38,280 nucleotides of DNA from Inquilinus limosus (GCF_002195995.1 NZ_NHON01000060.1:1-38280), one strand, 5' to 3'; positions 18,027 to 27,010 are shown, numbered from the stretch's first letter. Notes: a model not told the origin generated them from the sequence alone. A program made the numbers and translations.

Positions 18027-18047
18027 GGTTGCGCCTCCCCGCAACCA
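18027..18047 (+). repeat. Hairpin containing a 12-base copy of the tRNA-fMet 3' end
   Basis: Bases 18036-18047 repeat the last 12 bases of the tRNA at 137-148 (TCCCCGCAACCA). They form part of a hairpin, GGTTGCG (18027-18033) with CGCAACC (18040-18046). The rest of a tRNA is absent: no T-loop or anticodon stem is found upstream. It may be an attachment-site duplicate or chance. Confidence 0.4.
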
Positions 18048-18053
18048 AACATT

Positions 18054-18082
18054 AAGCCCCGCCCTCAACGCGGGGGCTTCTT
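18054..18082. terminator. Rho-independent terminator-like hairpin
   Basis: AAGCCCCGC (18054-18062) pairs with GCGGGGGCTT (18070-18079) with one bulged G, followed by CTT on the plus strand. Read on the minus strand it ends GGGCTTAATGTTT, so it could stop the acyl-CoA dehydrogenase operon that ends at 18267. It may work in both directions. Confidence 0.6.
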
Positions 18083-18168
18083 GCTGTTTGGGCTCGGCCT
18101 TCAGGGCACGACCCAGCGAGCCCGGGATCGCGCCCAGGCGGACCAGCCGTAGAAGGCAGGAATTGGCC

Positions 18169-18190
18169 GTTCCGGCACGATGTCCGGAAC
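18169..18190. terminator. Inverted repeat GTTCCGG-N8-CCGGAAC after the lipid operon
   Basis: Perfect 7-base arms (18169-18175 and 18184-18190) around CACGATGT, 76 bases beyond the stop of the minus-strand dehydrogenase gene. No T-run follows, so it is at best a stabilising or pausing hairpin. I see nothing else in 18083-18266. Confidence 0.3.
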
Positions 18191-18266
18191 CGGCGCGCTT
18201 GCGACGGGACGACCGGCAGCGTCCGGTCCGAAGCCGAGGGGGCTCCACCGTCAGGCGTCGGCCTGG

Positions 18267-19580
18267 TCAGCCGGCCGGGTCCAGCGCCGAACTCTCGTCG
18301 CCATCCAGGGAATGCAGCAGCCAGTTCCCGCCCTGCAGGCCGAGGGAATGATTCTCGCCCCCCTGGATCAGGCAGACGGTGACGTCGCGCAGCAGCCGCT
18401 CGACGACATGGTCCCGCGCCAGCCCGTTGGCGCCGAAGATCTGGATCGCCTCCATCGCCACCTCGAACGCGGTCTGCGTCGCCGTGGTCTTGGCGGTGAT
18501 CGAGGCGAGAAGATGCGGCCCTTCCGGCGAGACATTGTAGGCGACGCCGCGGCGGACGGCGGCTCGGCAGATCTCGAGCTTCCGCCACATCTCCCACAGC
18601 CGCCACCTGACATGCTGATGGGCGATCAGCCTGGCCCCGCCCTGTTCGCGCGACCGGGCATAGTGCAGGGCGCAGTCGAAGGCCGCCTTGGCGACGCCGC
18701 CGGCGATGGCGGCGACGTTCATGGCGCCGGAGGCATGCGTGCTGGCGAAGGAGGGATAGAATCCATCCTGGCTCCGGACGACATAGCGGGCCGGGACGCG
18801 GACCTCGTTGAACCGGACATTCCCGGTCGGCAGCGTGCGCTGGCCGATCTTCTCGACCGGCGGGCCGCGCTCGACCCCCGGCAGGTCGAACGGGACCAGC
18901 AGGGCGATGCCGGAGACGCCGCCATCCGGCCGCGCGATGCCGCCGCCGTAATCGGCAGGGCAGTGGATCAGGGCACATTCGGCGATCGGGGCGCAGGAGA
19001 TCCAGTCCGAGGACACGCCGTTCAGGATCACCTCCGGCCCGCGCATCACGGCGCGCAGGCTGCCCTCCGACTGCCGGGCGCCCTTCGCCAGCTCGAACCC
19101 GGCATGGTCGATGGCATCGGATCCCCTGTCCGCCAGGATCGCGATCCAGCAGCCGCGCAGCGAGCCGAACCGCTCGATCAGCTCCGGGTCGCCGGTGGCC
19201 GCGGCCGTCGCCGCCGCCATCTTCGCGGTGAAGGCCGCGACGGCGAGCCCGGCGTCGCCATAGGCGAGCTCCTCGAACACGAGCGGCAGGATGCGCTTGC
19301 GGCGATCCGGCCCGAGCGTCGCCAGCCAGGACGGGTTGATGCCGAGATCGTCGAAGCGCGCCAGATAGTCCCAGAGCGGGGAACCCCGGCCGATCACATC
19401 CGCCGCGGCCATCGGGTCCAGCCGGGCGGCGGTCGGGCGCATCACGCCGACCGCGAAGCGCCGGATCTTCCGCTGGAGGTCGCGCTCCTCATCCGTCAGC
19501 TCGGCGTCGAGCCCGCCAAACCCGAGACGAGGCGCCGCCACATTCTGGAAATCCTGCATCCGTCCGTCCTCTCGGGTCAC
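18267..19580 (-). CDS. Acyl-CoA (or acyl-ACP) dehydrogenase family protein
   Basis: 437 residues if translated from the GTG at 19580, which overlaps the PKS stop by 4 bases; an ATG at 19559 (MQDFQNV) is the alternative. The three-part acyl-CoA dehydrogenase fold is visible: helical N-terminus (DEERDLQRKIRRFAVGV), central beta domain (RTLPTGNVRFNEVRVPARYV) and C-terminal helices (AMEAIQIFGANGLARDHVVE). Such enzymes use FAD to make 2-enoyl thioesters. At the usual catalytic-Glu site (YEG in many members) it reads LIQGGENHS, so that Glu is replaced. It is the last gene of the ccr-FAAL-PKS operon. It could desaturate the FAAL-loaded acyl chain or make the enoyl-CoA that Ccr carboxylates. Substrate is unknown. 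Confidence 0.88.
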   Translation of the reverse strand: MTREDGRMQDFQNVAAPRLGFGGLDAELTDEERDLQRKIRRFAVGVMRPTAARLDPMAAADVIGRGSPLWDYLARFDDLGINPSWLATLGPDRRKRILPLVFEELAYGDAGLAVAAFTAKMAAATAAATGDPELIERFGSLRGCWIAILADRGSDAIDHAGFELAKGARQSEGSLRAVMRGPEVILNGVSSDWISCAPIAECALIHCPADYGGGIARPDGGVSGIALLVPFDLPGVERGPPVEKIGQRTLPTGNVRFNEVRVPARYVVRSQDGFYPSFASTHASGAMNVAAIAGGVAKAAFDCALHYARSREQGGARLIAHQHVRWRLWEMWRKLEICRAAVRRGVAYNVSPEGPHLLASITAKTTATQTAFEVAMEAIQIFGANGLARDHVVERLLRDVTVCLIQGGENHSLGLQGGNWLLHSLDGDESSALDPAG

Positions 19581-22500
19581 TCGGCCACCAGGGGCACGGG
19601 CTGTGTGATCCGCCTCGCCGCCGCGCCGAGGAAGCCGGCCACGGCCTCGACCGCCGGGGATCGCATGATCGAGAAATGGTCGCTGTCGAAGCCCAGGACC
19701 CGCGGCGGCCCGCTGGAGAGCATGGCCAGGGACTCCGCGGCCTCCTCGGAGGTCCGGGCGTTCCCGCCACGCAGGGCGAGCGCGTAGCAGAGGGGCGCGC
19801 GAATGGGCCTCGGCCGATGCCCGGCCAGCGCGGCGGCATTCGCCGCATGGATCCGCAGCACGCGCTGCACGGTGGCGGCATCGGCGATGGCGCGAAGCCG
19901 GCCCAGGCCGTGCTGCTCGTCGAAGACCGCCTCGAAGCCGGGATCGGCGACCATCCGGTCCAGGAGGCCGTCATCCTCGCCGCCGCCGGCGCCGTCGACC
20001 AGGCGGCGGAGCCGGCGGGCGTAGTCGCCGTCCGGCAGGGGGCTGTCGATGGCCAGCAGAGCGGTGATCGGCGTGCCGTCCTCCTCCCACTGGGCCGCCA
20101 TCTCCTGGGCGACGGCCCCGCCGAAGGACCAGCCGCCGACGATGTCGGGGACTCCTCCGGCGGCGTCGAGGACGGCCCGGCGATACAGCCGCGCCAGCCC
20201 GGCGTGGGAGCGATAGCGGACATCGCCCGCCTCGGCCTCGGGGTGCCGGACGCCGAGGATCCGGGCGTCGCCGGGCCAGGCGGCGGCCAGCTCGCGGTAG
20301 CACAGCACGTCGCCCCCGACCGGATGGATCAGCGCCACCAGCGGACCCGGGCCATCCCGCAGCATGACCACGTGGCCCGAGGGATCCGTCTGCCCGGCCG
20401 GCGAGATCGGCGTGACGGCGGCCTGTGCGGGCACCACCTGGGCCGCTGCCGGGGCAGCCCCGTCCGAATAGAAGGCGGCGAGGCTTCGCAGCGAGGCACC
20501 GGCAGCGAACCAGGCCATCGGGACGGCCCGTCCGAAGGCCTGCTGCAGGCGGCCCCGGATCGCGGTCAGCGCCAGCGAGTCGAGGCCGAGGGTCGCCAGG
20601 GCCGCATCGGCATCCCCGTCGGCCGCGTCGCCGAGGATGGGCCGGACGATGTCGACGACCTCGGCAAGGATGCCGGCGGCCGGCGCGGCCACCGAAGCGG
20701 CAAGCGCATCCTCGTCCGTGCCCTCGCTGGGGGCCACGGCGCGCGGCACCGGCTGCGGGTGATCGCCGCGGGGCTGCAGCCCCACCGCTGGCAGCTCGAT
20801 ATGCTTCAGGTCGAAGGCGGTGGTCGGCGCCTCGACCGGGCAGGGCGGGGTGCCGTAGAGGCGCGCCCAGTCCGGCGAATGGCCGGCGCAGTACAGGCGG
20901 GCGCAGGCATGGGCCAGGCCGTCGGGCTCCGGATCCTCGTCGCCGCCGGGGCCGTCGCAGAGCGAGGAGATCGCCCGGATCCAGTCGCCGGACGCCGCCT
21001 TCGCCAGGTTGGACAGGGCCTTGCCCGGCCCGACCTCGAGGAAGGTCACGCCGTCCTTGGCGATGCTGTCGAGCGCCGCGCGGAACCGCACCGGCCGCTC
21101 GACCATGTCGACCCAGTAGCCGGCCGTGGCGATCTCATCCCCGGCGCGCCGCCCGGTGACCGTCGAGATCATCTCGATCCCGGGCGGCTGCAGGCGGATC
21201 GGGGCCAGGGCGTCGCGGAACGGCGCCAGGATCGGGGCCAGCAGCGGCGAATGGCCGGGGGTGTCGTAGGTCGGCACCCGCGACACCCGGATGCCCCGCT
21301 CCACCAGCGCCCGCTCGGCATCGGCGACGGCTGCGGCGGTGCCGCTCAGCACCGTCTGCTCCGGCCCGTTGATCGCGGCGACGAACAGCTCCGTGCCGAA
21401 CCGGAACTCCGTCTCCAGCCACTCGGCGCCGGCGGCGACGGCCAGCATCGCGCCGTGCGGCCGCAGCGTCTCGAACAGCCGGCCGCGGGCCTCCACCGCC
21501 TTGAGGCCGTCATCCAGCGACATCACGCCGGCGACGACCGCCGCCGCATGCTCGCCCAGCGAATGCCCGATGACGATGTCGGGGGCAACGCCGAGCCGGA
21601 TCCAGGTCCGGGCCAGGGAATGCAGCACCACGAAATGTGCCAGCTGCCCGGGATCGTGCCGGGCGCGGCCGGGGTCGCGGTCGAGGATGGCCCGCTGCAC
21701 CTCGGCCGCCGTGCCCGGCGCCAGGCGCGAGAGGCAATCATCGACCGCCGACCGGAAGATCGGGTTGTCGCGGTACAGTCCCCCACCGACGCCGGGCCGC
21801 CAGCCGCCCTGGCCGGGGAACAGGAAGGCCAGCCGGCTCTTCGGCGCCGCCTTGCCGGCGTGCCAACGGCCGGAGGGCACGCCGGCCGCCTGCTCGCGCA
21901 GCGCCGCCGCCATCTCCTCGCGCGAGGCGCCGACCAGGGCTAGGCGGTGGTCCCAATGCTCGCGCCGGACGCTCGCCGTGTAGCAGAGCTCTCGCAGGCC
22001 CGGTCCGGACGGTCCCAGCGGTTCCTCATAAGCGGCGGCGAGCCGGCCCAGCGCCGCCTGCGATCGCGCCGAGAGCGTCAGGACCCGCATCCGGTCCGGC
22101 TGCGCCGCCGCCGGCTTCGCGGCCGGGGCGGGTGCCAGCACGGCATGGGCGTTGGTGCCGCTGATGCCGAAGGAGCTGACCGCCACCAGGCTGCCCTCGG
22201 CCGGCAGGTCGCGGCCGGTGCGCGGCACCTCCATCCCGGCCCCGTCCCAGCGGAAGCGCGGATTGGGCGTGTCGAACCCGGCCTGCGCCGGCGCATGCCG
22301 GTGCCGCAGCACCAGGATCGCCTTGACCAGCCCGGCGATGCCCGCCGCCCCTTCGAGATGGCCGATCTGCGACTTCAGCCCGCCCAGCAGTAGCGGCGAC
22401 CGCCGCGCCATGCCGCTTGTGTAAGCGTTGCGCAGGGCCGACAGCTCGATCGGGTCGCCGAGCGGCGTGCCGGTGCCATGGGCCTCGACATAGGCGACGT

Positions 22501-23437
22501 CCTCCGGGCCGGCGTCCGCCTGCGCCAGCGCCTGGCGGATCACCGCCTCCTGCGCCGCGCCGTTCGGGGCCGTCAGGCCGTTGCTGGCGCCGTCATTGTT
22601 CACGGCGGAGCCGAGCAGCAGCGCCTCGACCCGGTCGCGGTCGGCCACCGCCTCGCCGGCCCGCTTCAGCACGACCACGGCGCCGCCCTCGCCGCGGATA
22701 TAGCCATCGGCGTGGGCGTCGAAGGTGCGGCAGGTGTCGGTCCGCGACATCGCCTGCAGCCGGGCGAAGCCGATCGTCTCCTCAGGCCCGAGGATCAGGT
22801 TGACGCCACCGGCGATCGCCAGGTCGCAGTCGCCGCAGCGCAGGCTCTGCGCCGCCAGATGCACCGCCGTGAGCGAGGCGGAGCAGGTCGAATCCAGGAA
22901 GATCGCCGGGCCCTGCAGCCCGAGCGTGTAGGCGACCCGGCCGACGCCGACCGCGCGGTTGGCGCCGAGCTTGCCCCAGGCGGTGATGCGGTGCGGGTCG
23001 CCGGAGGCGACGGTCCGGCGCGCATAATCGACGTCGCCGGCGGTCAGGAACAGGCCGACGCGCTGCCCGCGCAGGGTCGACGGCACGATCCCGGCATGTT
23101 CCAGCGCGCTCCAGCACAGCAGCAGCATCCAGCGCTGCTGCGGGTCCATCTCCAGCGCCTCGGCCTGGGAGATGCGGAAGAACTCCGGGTCGAAGCCGTA
23201 GGGATCGCCGACATAGCCGGCCCGCCGCGAATAGGTCGTGCCCGACCGGTCGGGATCCGGAGAATGCCAGGCGTCGATGTCGAAACGGTCCGACGGCGTG
23301 TCGCGGATGGCGACCGTCCCGGATGTGATGAAGTCCCAGAAGGTGGAGGGCGTGTCGTTGTCGCCCGGCAGCCGGAACGCCATGCCGATGATCGCGACCG
23401 GGTCGACCGGAACGCCGCGTGCCGGCTGGATGTCCAT
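19577..23437 (-). CDS. Single-module type I polyketide synthase KS-AT-ACP-TE
   Basis: 1286 residues from the ATG at 23437 (preceded by GAGG and AAGG). KS at about residues 8-430: DSTCSASLTA with active Cys near 185, EAHGTGTPLGDP with His near 320, and SQIGHLEGAAG with His near 359. AT at about 530-860: FPGQGGWRPG, then GHSLGEHAAAV with Ser near 623. The residues usually read for extender choice are YDTPGHS, not the common HAFH or YASH types. ACP near 950 (LGLDSLALTAIR). TE at about 1030-1280: LIHPVGGDVLCYREL, GGWSFGGAVAQE with Ser near 1102, and DSDHFSIM with the late His. No KR, DH or ER is present, so one condensation would leave a beta-keto group. The layout resembles the KS-AT-ACP-TE part of mycobacterial Pks13. 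It lies 38 bases after the FAAL gene and overlaps the dehydrogenase gene. Confidence 0.94.
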   Translation of the reverse strand: MDIQPARGVPVDPVAIIGMAFRLPGDNDTPSTFWDFITSGTVAIRDTPSDRFDIDAWHSPDPDRSGTTYSRRAGYVGDPYGFDPEFFRISQAEALEMDPQQRWMLLLCWSALEHAGIVPSTLRGQRVGLFLTAGDVDYARRTVASGDPHRITAWGKLGANRAVGVGRVAYTLGLQGPAIFLDSTCSASLTAVHLAAQSLRCGDCDLAIAGGVNLILGPEETIGFARLQAMSRTDTCRTFDAHADGYIRGEGGAVVVLKRAGEAVADRDRVEALLLGSAVNNDGASNGLTAPNGAAQEAVIRQALAQADAGPEDVAYVEAHGTGTPLGDPIELSALRNAYTSGMARRSPLLLGGLKSQIGHLEGAAGIAGLVKAILVLRHRHAPAQAGFDTPNPRFRWDGAGMEVPRTGRDLPAEGSLVAVSSFGISGTNAHAVLAPAPAAKPAAAQPDRMRVLTLSARSQAALGRLAAAYEEPLGPSGPGLRELCYTASVRREHWDHRLALVGASREEMAAALREQAAGVPSGRWHAGKAAPKSRLAFLFPGQGGWRPGVGGGLYRDNPIFRSAVDDCLSRLAPGTAAEVQRAILDRDPGRARHDPGQLAHFVVLHSLARTWIRLGVAPDIVIGHSLGEHAAAVVAGVMSLDDGLKAVEARGRLFETLRPHGAMLAVAAGAEWLETEFRFGTELFVAAINGPEQTVLSGTAAAVADAERALVERGIRVSRVPTYDTPGHSPLLAPILAPFRDALAPIRLQPPGIEMISTVTGRRAGDEIATAGYWVDMVERPVRFRAALDSIAKDGVTFLEVGPGKALSNLAKAASGDWIRAISSLCDGPGGDEDPEPDGLAHACARLYCAGHSPDWARLYGTPPCPVEAPTTAFDLKHIELPAVGLQPRGDHPQPVPRAVAPSEGTDEDALAASVAAPAAGILAEVVDIVRPILGDAADGDADAALATLGLDSLALTAIRGRLQQAFGRAVPMAWFAAGASLRSLAAFYSDGAAPAAAQVVPAQAAVTPISPAGQTDPSGHVVMLRDGPGPLVALIHPVGGDVLCYRELAAAWPGDARILGVRHPEAEAGDVRYRSHAGLARLYRRAVLDAAGGVPDIVGGWSFGGAVAQEMAAQWEEDGTPITALLAIDSPLPDGDYARRLRRLVDGAGGGEDDGLLDRMVADPGFEAVFDEQHGLGRLRAIADAATVQRVLRIHAANAAALAGHRPRPIRAPLCYALALRGGNARTSEEAAESLAMLSSGPPRVLGFDSDHFSIMRSPAVEAVAGFLGAAARRITQPVPLVAE

Positions 23438-23475
23438 CGGCCTTGCCTCGTGTTCAGCCTGCACTTCGGCCCCCG

Positions 23476-25548
23476 CTACCAGTTGGCCGAGTCCGCGATC
23501 GGCTGCGCCGGTGCCGCCTTGGCCCCGGCCGGGGCGCCGGGGGCCTGCAGCGCGGCCAGATGGCGCGACAGCGCCTCGACCGTGGTGCAGGTCCACAGCA
23601 GGGTCTGGTCGAGCTCGAGCCCCAGCTCGGTCTCCAGGAAATGGGTCAGCTCGACGGCGCTGACGGAATCGAAGCCAGCCTCGGCGAAGGTCCGGCCGGC
23701 CTCGGGGATCCGGATGCCGCGGCCGGCCGCCCAGCGTGCGATCAGCGCAGGGATGGTGCTCGCCGCGTCGGTCGGCATGGCGGCGTCGGCCGGTCTCATG
23801 GTGATCGGCGTGGCCCTGGCCGATCGGCCCTGGATCGCCTGCTCCAGCTCGCCACGCCGGTACAGCTCGCGGCACAGCACCCGCTGGATCTTGCCGGCCG
23901 ACGTCTTCGGCACGGTCTCGGGCTTGGTCAGCACCACCTCCGCCACCGTCAGCTCGTGCTCCTGGAACACGGCGTCGCGGATCCGGGCCGCCAGCTCGTC
24001 ACGGTTCGCGGTCGCCAGCCAGGACCGCTCGATCTCCTGCACCACGACGATCGCCTCGCCATCCTCGCGGTCGATCGAGAACACCGCCCCGCCCGCCGGC
24101 TTGAGCGCGTCGTGCGACTGCTGCACGGTGGCCTCAATGTCCTGCGGATAGATGTTCCGGCCGCGGATGATCATGACCTCCTTGATCCGGCCGGTGATGT
24201 AGAGCTCGTCCTCGATGACGATGCCGAGATCCCCGGTCCGCAGGAACGGCCCGTGCCCATCCGCCAGCCGCGCGCCGAAGGTCTGGGCCGAGACTTCGGG
24301 TCGCCGCCAGTAGCCGCTGGCGACGCAGGGGCCCGCCACCCAGACCTCGCCGACCGCGCCTCCGCTGCAGATCCGGCGGCTCTCCGGATCGACGATCGAA
24401 ACCTGCTGCGGCGCCCGGACCTTGCCGGAGCTGACGATCAGGCGGGATCCGGCGCCGGAGGCCGGGGCGACCCGCCCGGCATCCACCGCGCCTGCATCGA
24501 CCGACAGCATCCGGGCCGGCCGGTCGAGATCACCGACCGACACCATCAGCGTCGCCTCCGCCAGGCCGTAGACCGGCCGGAACGTCTCCGCGCGGAAGCC
24601 ATGGTCCCGATACGCCGCGACGAAGCCGTCGATGGTCGAGGCGCGGATCGGCTCGGCGGCGTTGACGGCGGATCGCCAGCTCGACAGGTCGAGCCCCTCG
24701 CGCTTCTCCGGCGGGATCCGGCGGACGCACAGCTCATAGGCGAAATTCGGCGCCATGCTGATCGTGCCCCGGTACCGGCCGATGGTCTCCAGCCACCGCC
24801 GCGGGTTCTGGATCAGCGACACCGGCGGCAGCAGCACGCACAGCGCCCCGTCCAGCAGCGACTGCAGGATGTTCCCGATCAGCCCGAGGTCGTGATAGGG
24901 CGGCAGCCAGCACACGGTGACGGCATCGAAGTCGAAGCCGCAATGCGGGCCGATCACCGCCGCATTGGCGATCAGGTTGCCGAAGGTCACGACCGTGCCC
25001 TTGGGGATGCCGGTCGACCCGGAGGTGTATTGCAGGAAGGCCGGGGTGTCGGCCGACGGCCGCCGCCAGCCGATGCCGGCGGGATCCGCGTCGAGATCGC
25101 CGGGCGACAGCATCGGCAGCGCCGACAGCTCGGGGCTGTCGGCGAACCAGCCGGTCAGCTTCGGGATCGACGCCTCCTCCGTCAGGATGCAGGCGGCGTC
25201 GGAATCCTGCACGATGGCGATCAGCCGATCCCAGGTGGACCGGCCCGGCTTGGCCAGGTGGCAGGGCAGGGCGGTCACGCCGGCGCGCAGACAAGCCATG
25301 AAGGCGACGACGAAGCCGGCGCCGGGCTCGAACAGCATCAGCGCCCGCTGCCCGGCCAGGCCGCGCGCGATCAGCCCGGCGGCGTACCGGTCGACCTGCG
25401 CGCCGAGCGCGCCATAGCTCAGCCGCAGCTTCTCGGCGCCGTCGGTGCCGACGACGACCAGCGCGTCCTTGGCCGGATGGGCTTCGGCACGCCGGGCGAG
25501 AATGTCCGAGAAGCAGCGGTCATCGGCCTTCAGCGGGTCCGTCGCCAT
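23476..25548 (-). CDS. Fatty acyl-AMP ligase (FAAL) fused to a C-terminal acyl carrier protein
   Basis: 690 residues; ATG with AAGGAG 6 bases upstream. FAALs activate fatty acids as acyl-adenylates and pass them to an ACP instead of CoA. Seen here: P-loop LQYTSGSTGIPKGTVVT, WLPPYHDLGLIGNILQSL (a motif strong in FAALs), YGLAEATLMVS, RTGDLGIVIEDELYITGR, IIRGRNIYPQDIE and the C-terminal Lys in TSAGKIQR. After residue about 570 comes an ACP-like domain with FAEAGFDSVSAVELTHFLE; the likely phosphopantetheine Ser is near 625. It ends with an Ala/Pro tail. Placed between ccr and the PKS, it should load the starter fatty acid for the KS. The FadD32 role in mycolate synthesis is the closest analogy I know. 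Confidence 0.94.
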   Translation of the reverse strand: MATDPLKADDRCFSDILARRAEAHPAKDALVVVGTDGAEKLRLSYGALGAQVDRYAAGLIARGLAGQRALMLFEPGAGFVVAFMACLRAGVTALPCHLAKPGRSTWDRLIAIVQDSDAACILTEEASIPKLTGWFADSPELSALPMLSPGDLDADPAGIGWRRPSADTPAFLQYTSGSTGIPKGTVVTFGNLIANAAVIGPHCGFDFDAVTVCWLPPYHDLGLIGNILQSLLDGALCVLLPPVSLIQNPRRWLETIGRYRGTISMAPNFAYELCVRRIPPEKREGLDLSSWRSAVNAAEPIRASTIDGFVAAYRDHGFRAETFRPVYGLAEATLMVSVGDLDRPARMLSVDAGAVDAGRVAPASGAGSRLIVSSGKVRAPQQVSIVDPESRRICSGGAVGEVWVAGPCVASGYWRRPEVSAQTFGARLADGHGPFLRTGDLGIVIEDELYITGRIKEVMIIRGRNIYPQDIEATVQQSHDALKPAGGAVFSIDREDGEAIVVVQEIERSWLATANRDELAARIRDAVFQEHELTVAEVVLTKPETVPKTSAGKIQRVLCRELYRRGELEQAIQGRSARATPITMRPADAAMPTDAASTIPALIARWAAGRGIRIPEAGRTFAEAGFDSVSAVELTHFLETELGLELDQTLLWTCTTVEALSRHLAALQAPGAPAGAKAAPAQPIADSANW

Positions 25549-25663
25549 CAGGGTCTCCTTGCGCGCCCGAAGGGCCGCGGCATCGGGGGAGCCCGCGCCC
25601 GAGGGGGCGCCGGCTCCGGTCCAGTCCGTGAGTGTGGTGCGTGAGCCGGGCCGTCTCAGCCGG

Positions 25664-26932
25664 TCATTCCAGCCGTGCCCCCTCGCCGGGGCGCGTGGCG
25701 TGGATCAGCACCGCCATGTTGCCGGGACGGTGCTGGTTCCGCAGCATCTTGGCGTGGGCCGCCGGCAGCTCGTCCCAGGCGAACAGCTCCGACAGGCACG
25801 GGTCGATGCGTCCCGCCATGACCAGCCGGTTGGCTTCGGCAGCCTGCTTCAGATTGGCGAAATGGCTGCCCTGGATCCGCTTCTGCCGCATCCACACATA
25901 GCGGGCATCGAAGGTCAGGTCGTAGCCGCTGGTCGCCGCGCAGAACACCACCATGCCGCCGCGCTTCACCAGGAAGCTCGACACCGCGAAGGTGTCGCGC
26001 CCCGGATGCTCGAACACGATGTCGACCTCGCCGCCGGGCCCGGCCGCCTGGCGCACGGCCCGCCCGAAGGCCTTCACCTTGTCCAGGTAGCCCGCGTATT
26101 CGGGCGACCCGATCGGCGGCGGCGTGCCCCAGCAATCGAACTGGGACCGGTTGATCGTTGCCGCCGCGCCGAGCTTCCGGGCATGGGCCGCCTTCGCCTC
26201 GTCGGAGACCACGGCGATCGGCCGGGCCCCGACGATCGCCGCCAGCTGGATCGCCATGGAGCCGAGGCCGCCCGCCGCGCCCCAGATCAGCACGGTCTTG
26301 CCCGGCCCGAGAACATGCGGCGCGTGCCCGAACAGCATCCGGTAGGCGGTGGCCAGAACCAGCGTGTAGCAGGCGGCGGCCTCCCAGCTCAGATGCCGGG
26401 GCTTCGGCAGAAGCTGCGCCGCCTGGACGCGGGTGAACTGGGCGAAGGCGCCGTAGGAGGTCTCGTACCCCCAGATCTTCTGGGTCGGCGACAGCATCGG
26501 GTCGCCGCCGTTGCACTCCTCGTCGTCGCCGGCGACCTGGCAGCAATGGGCCACGACCTCGTCGCCGACGCGCCAGTTGCGCACATTCGACCCGACCGCC
26601 CAGACGATCCCGGACGCGTCTGAGCCCGCGATGTGGAAGGGATGGTCGTGGAAGTCCAGCGGCGACACCGGATGGCCGAGCGCCGCCCAGACGCCGTTGT
26701 AGTTGACGCCGGCGGCCATCACCAGGACGAGGACCTCGTCCGGGCCGATCGCCGGGACGTCGACGACCTCCCGCCGGAACGCGGTGGACGGGTCGCCATG
26801 ATGGTCGCGGCGGATGGTCCAGGCATGCATCCGGTCCGGGACGACCCCCAGGGGAATGGGCTGACCGAGGTCGAACACTATCCCGGTCGCCATCGATGGT
26901 CCGGGAACGTTCCCTTCAAATTGCGTTAGCAC
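25664..26932 (-). CDS. ccr: Crotonyl-CoA carboxylase/reductase-type enzyme
   Basis: 422 residues, near family length. GTG start with a strong GGGAGGGG 5 bases upstream; an ATG at 26893 is internal. MDR-superfamily fold: GroES-like part (AAGVNYNGVWAALGHP), then a Rossmann motif (WGAAGGLGSMAIQLAAI). WGYETSYGAFAQF and QGSHFANLKQ carry residues I recall as part of the CO2 pocket (Glu and His; the Asn is in GVNYNG). It lacks the catalytic zinc signature of true alcohol dehydrogenases. Such enzymes reduce and carboxylate 2-enoyl-CoA to ethyl- or alkylmalonyl-CoA. Besides the ethylmalonyl-CoA pathway they serve PKS clusters as extender suppliers, which is the likely role here as first gene of the lipid operon. 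Confidence 0.93.
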   Translation of the reverse strand: MLTQFEGNVPGPSMATGIVFDLGQPIPLGVVPDRMHAWTIRRDHHGDPSTAFRREVVDVPAIGPDEVLVLVMAAGVNYNGVWAALGHPVSPLDFHDHPFHIAGSDASGIVWAVGSNVRNWRVGDEVVAHCCQVAGDDEECNGGDPMLSPTQKIWGYETSYGAFAQFTRVQAAQLLPKPRHLSWEAAACYTLVLATAYRMLFGHAPHVLGPGKTVLIWGAAGGLGSMAIQLAAIVGARPIAVVSDEAKAAHARKLGAAATINRSQFDCWGTPPPIGSPEYAGYLDKVKAFGRAVRQAAGPGGEVDIVFEHPGRDTFAVSSFLVKRGGMVVFCAATSGYDLTFDARYVWMRQKRIQGSHFANLKQAAEANRLVMAGRIDPCLSELFAWDELPAAHAKMLRNQHRPGNMAVLIHATRPGEGARLE

Positions 26933-27010
26933 GACAACCCCTCCCGATTCACATCGGCAATGCCAGAGGGCAATTCTTGACGATCAATCAGAGTTCGCTT
27001 TGTCAGCGAC

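Noticed and set aside
17940-18050. Second tRNA gene before the terminator at 18054
   Set aside because: Only the last 12 bases match tRNA-fMet; no D, anticodon or T arm can be drawn.
19676-21943. Plus-strand frame of 755 codons opposite the PKS
   Set aside because: No recognisable domain and it overlaps catalytic regions of the PKS on the minus strand.
23438-23875. N-terminal extension of the PKS up to 23875
   Set aside because: It overlaps the FAAL-ACP 3' end in another frame and its translation is Arg/Gly-rich. The ATG at 23437 has a ribosome binding site and starts just before the KS.
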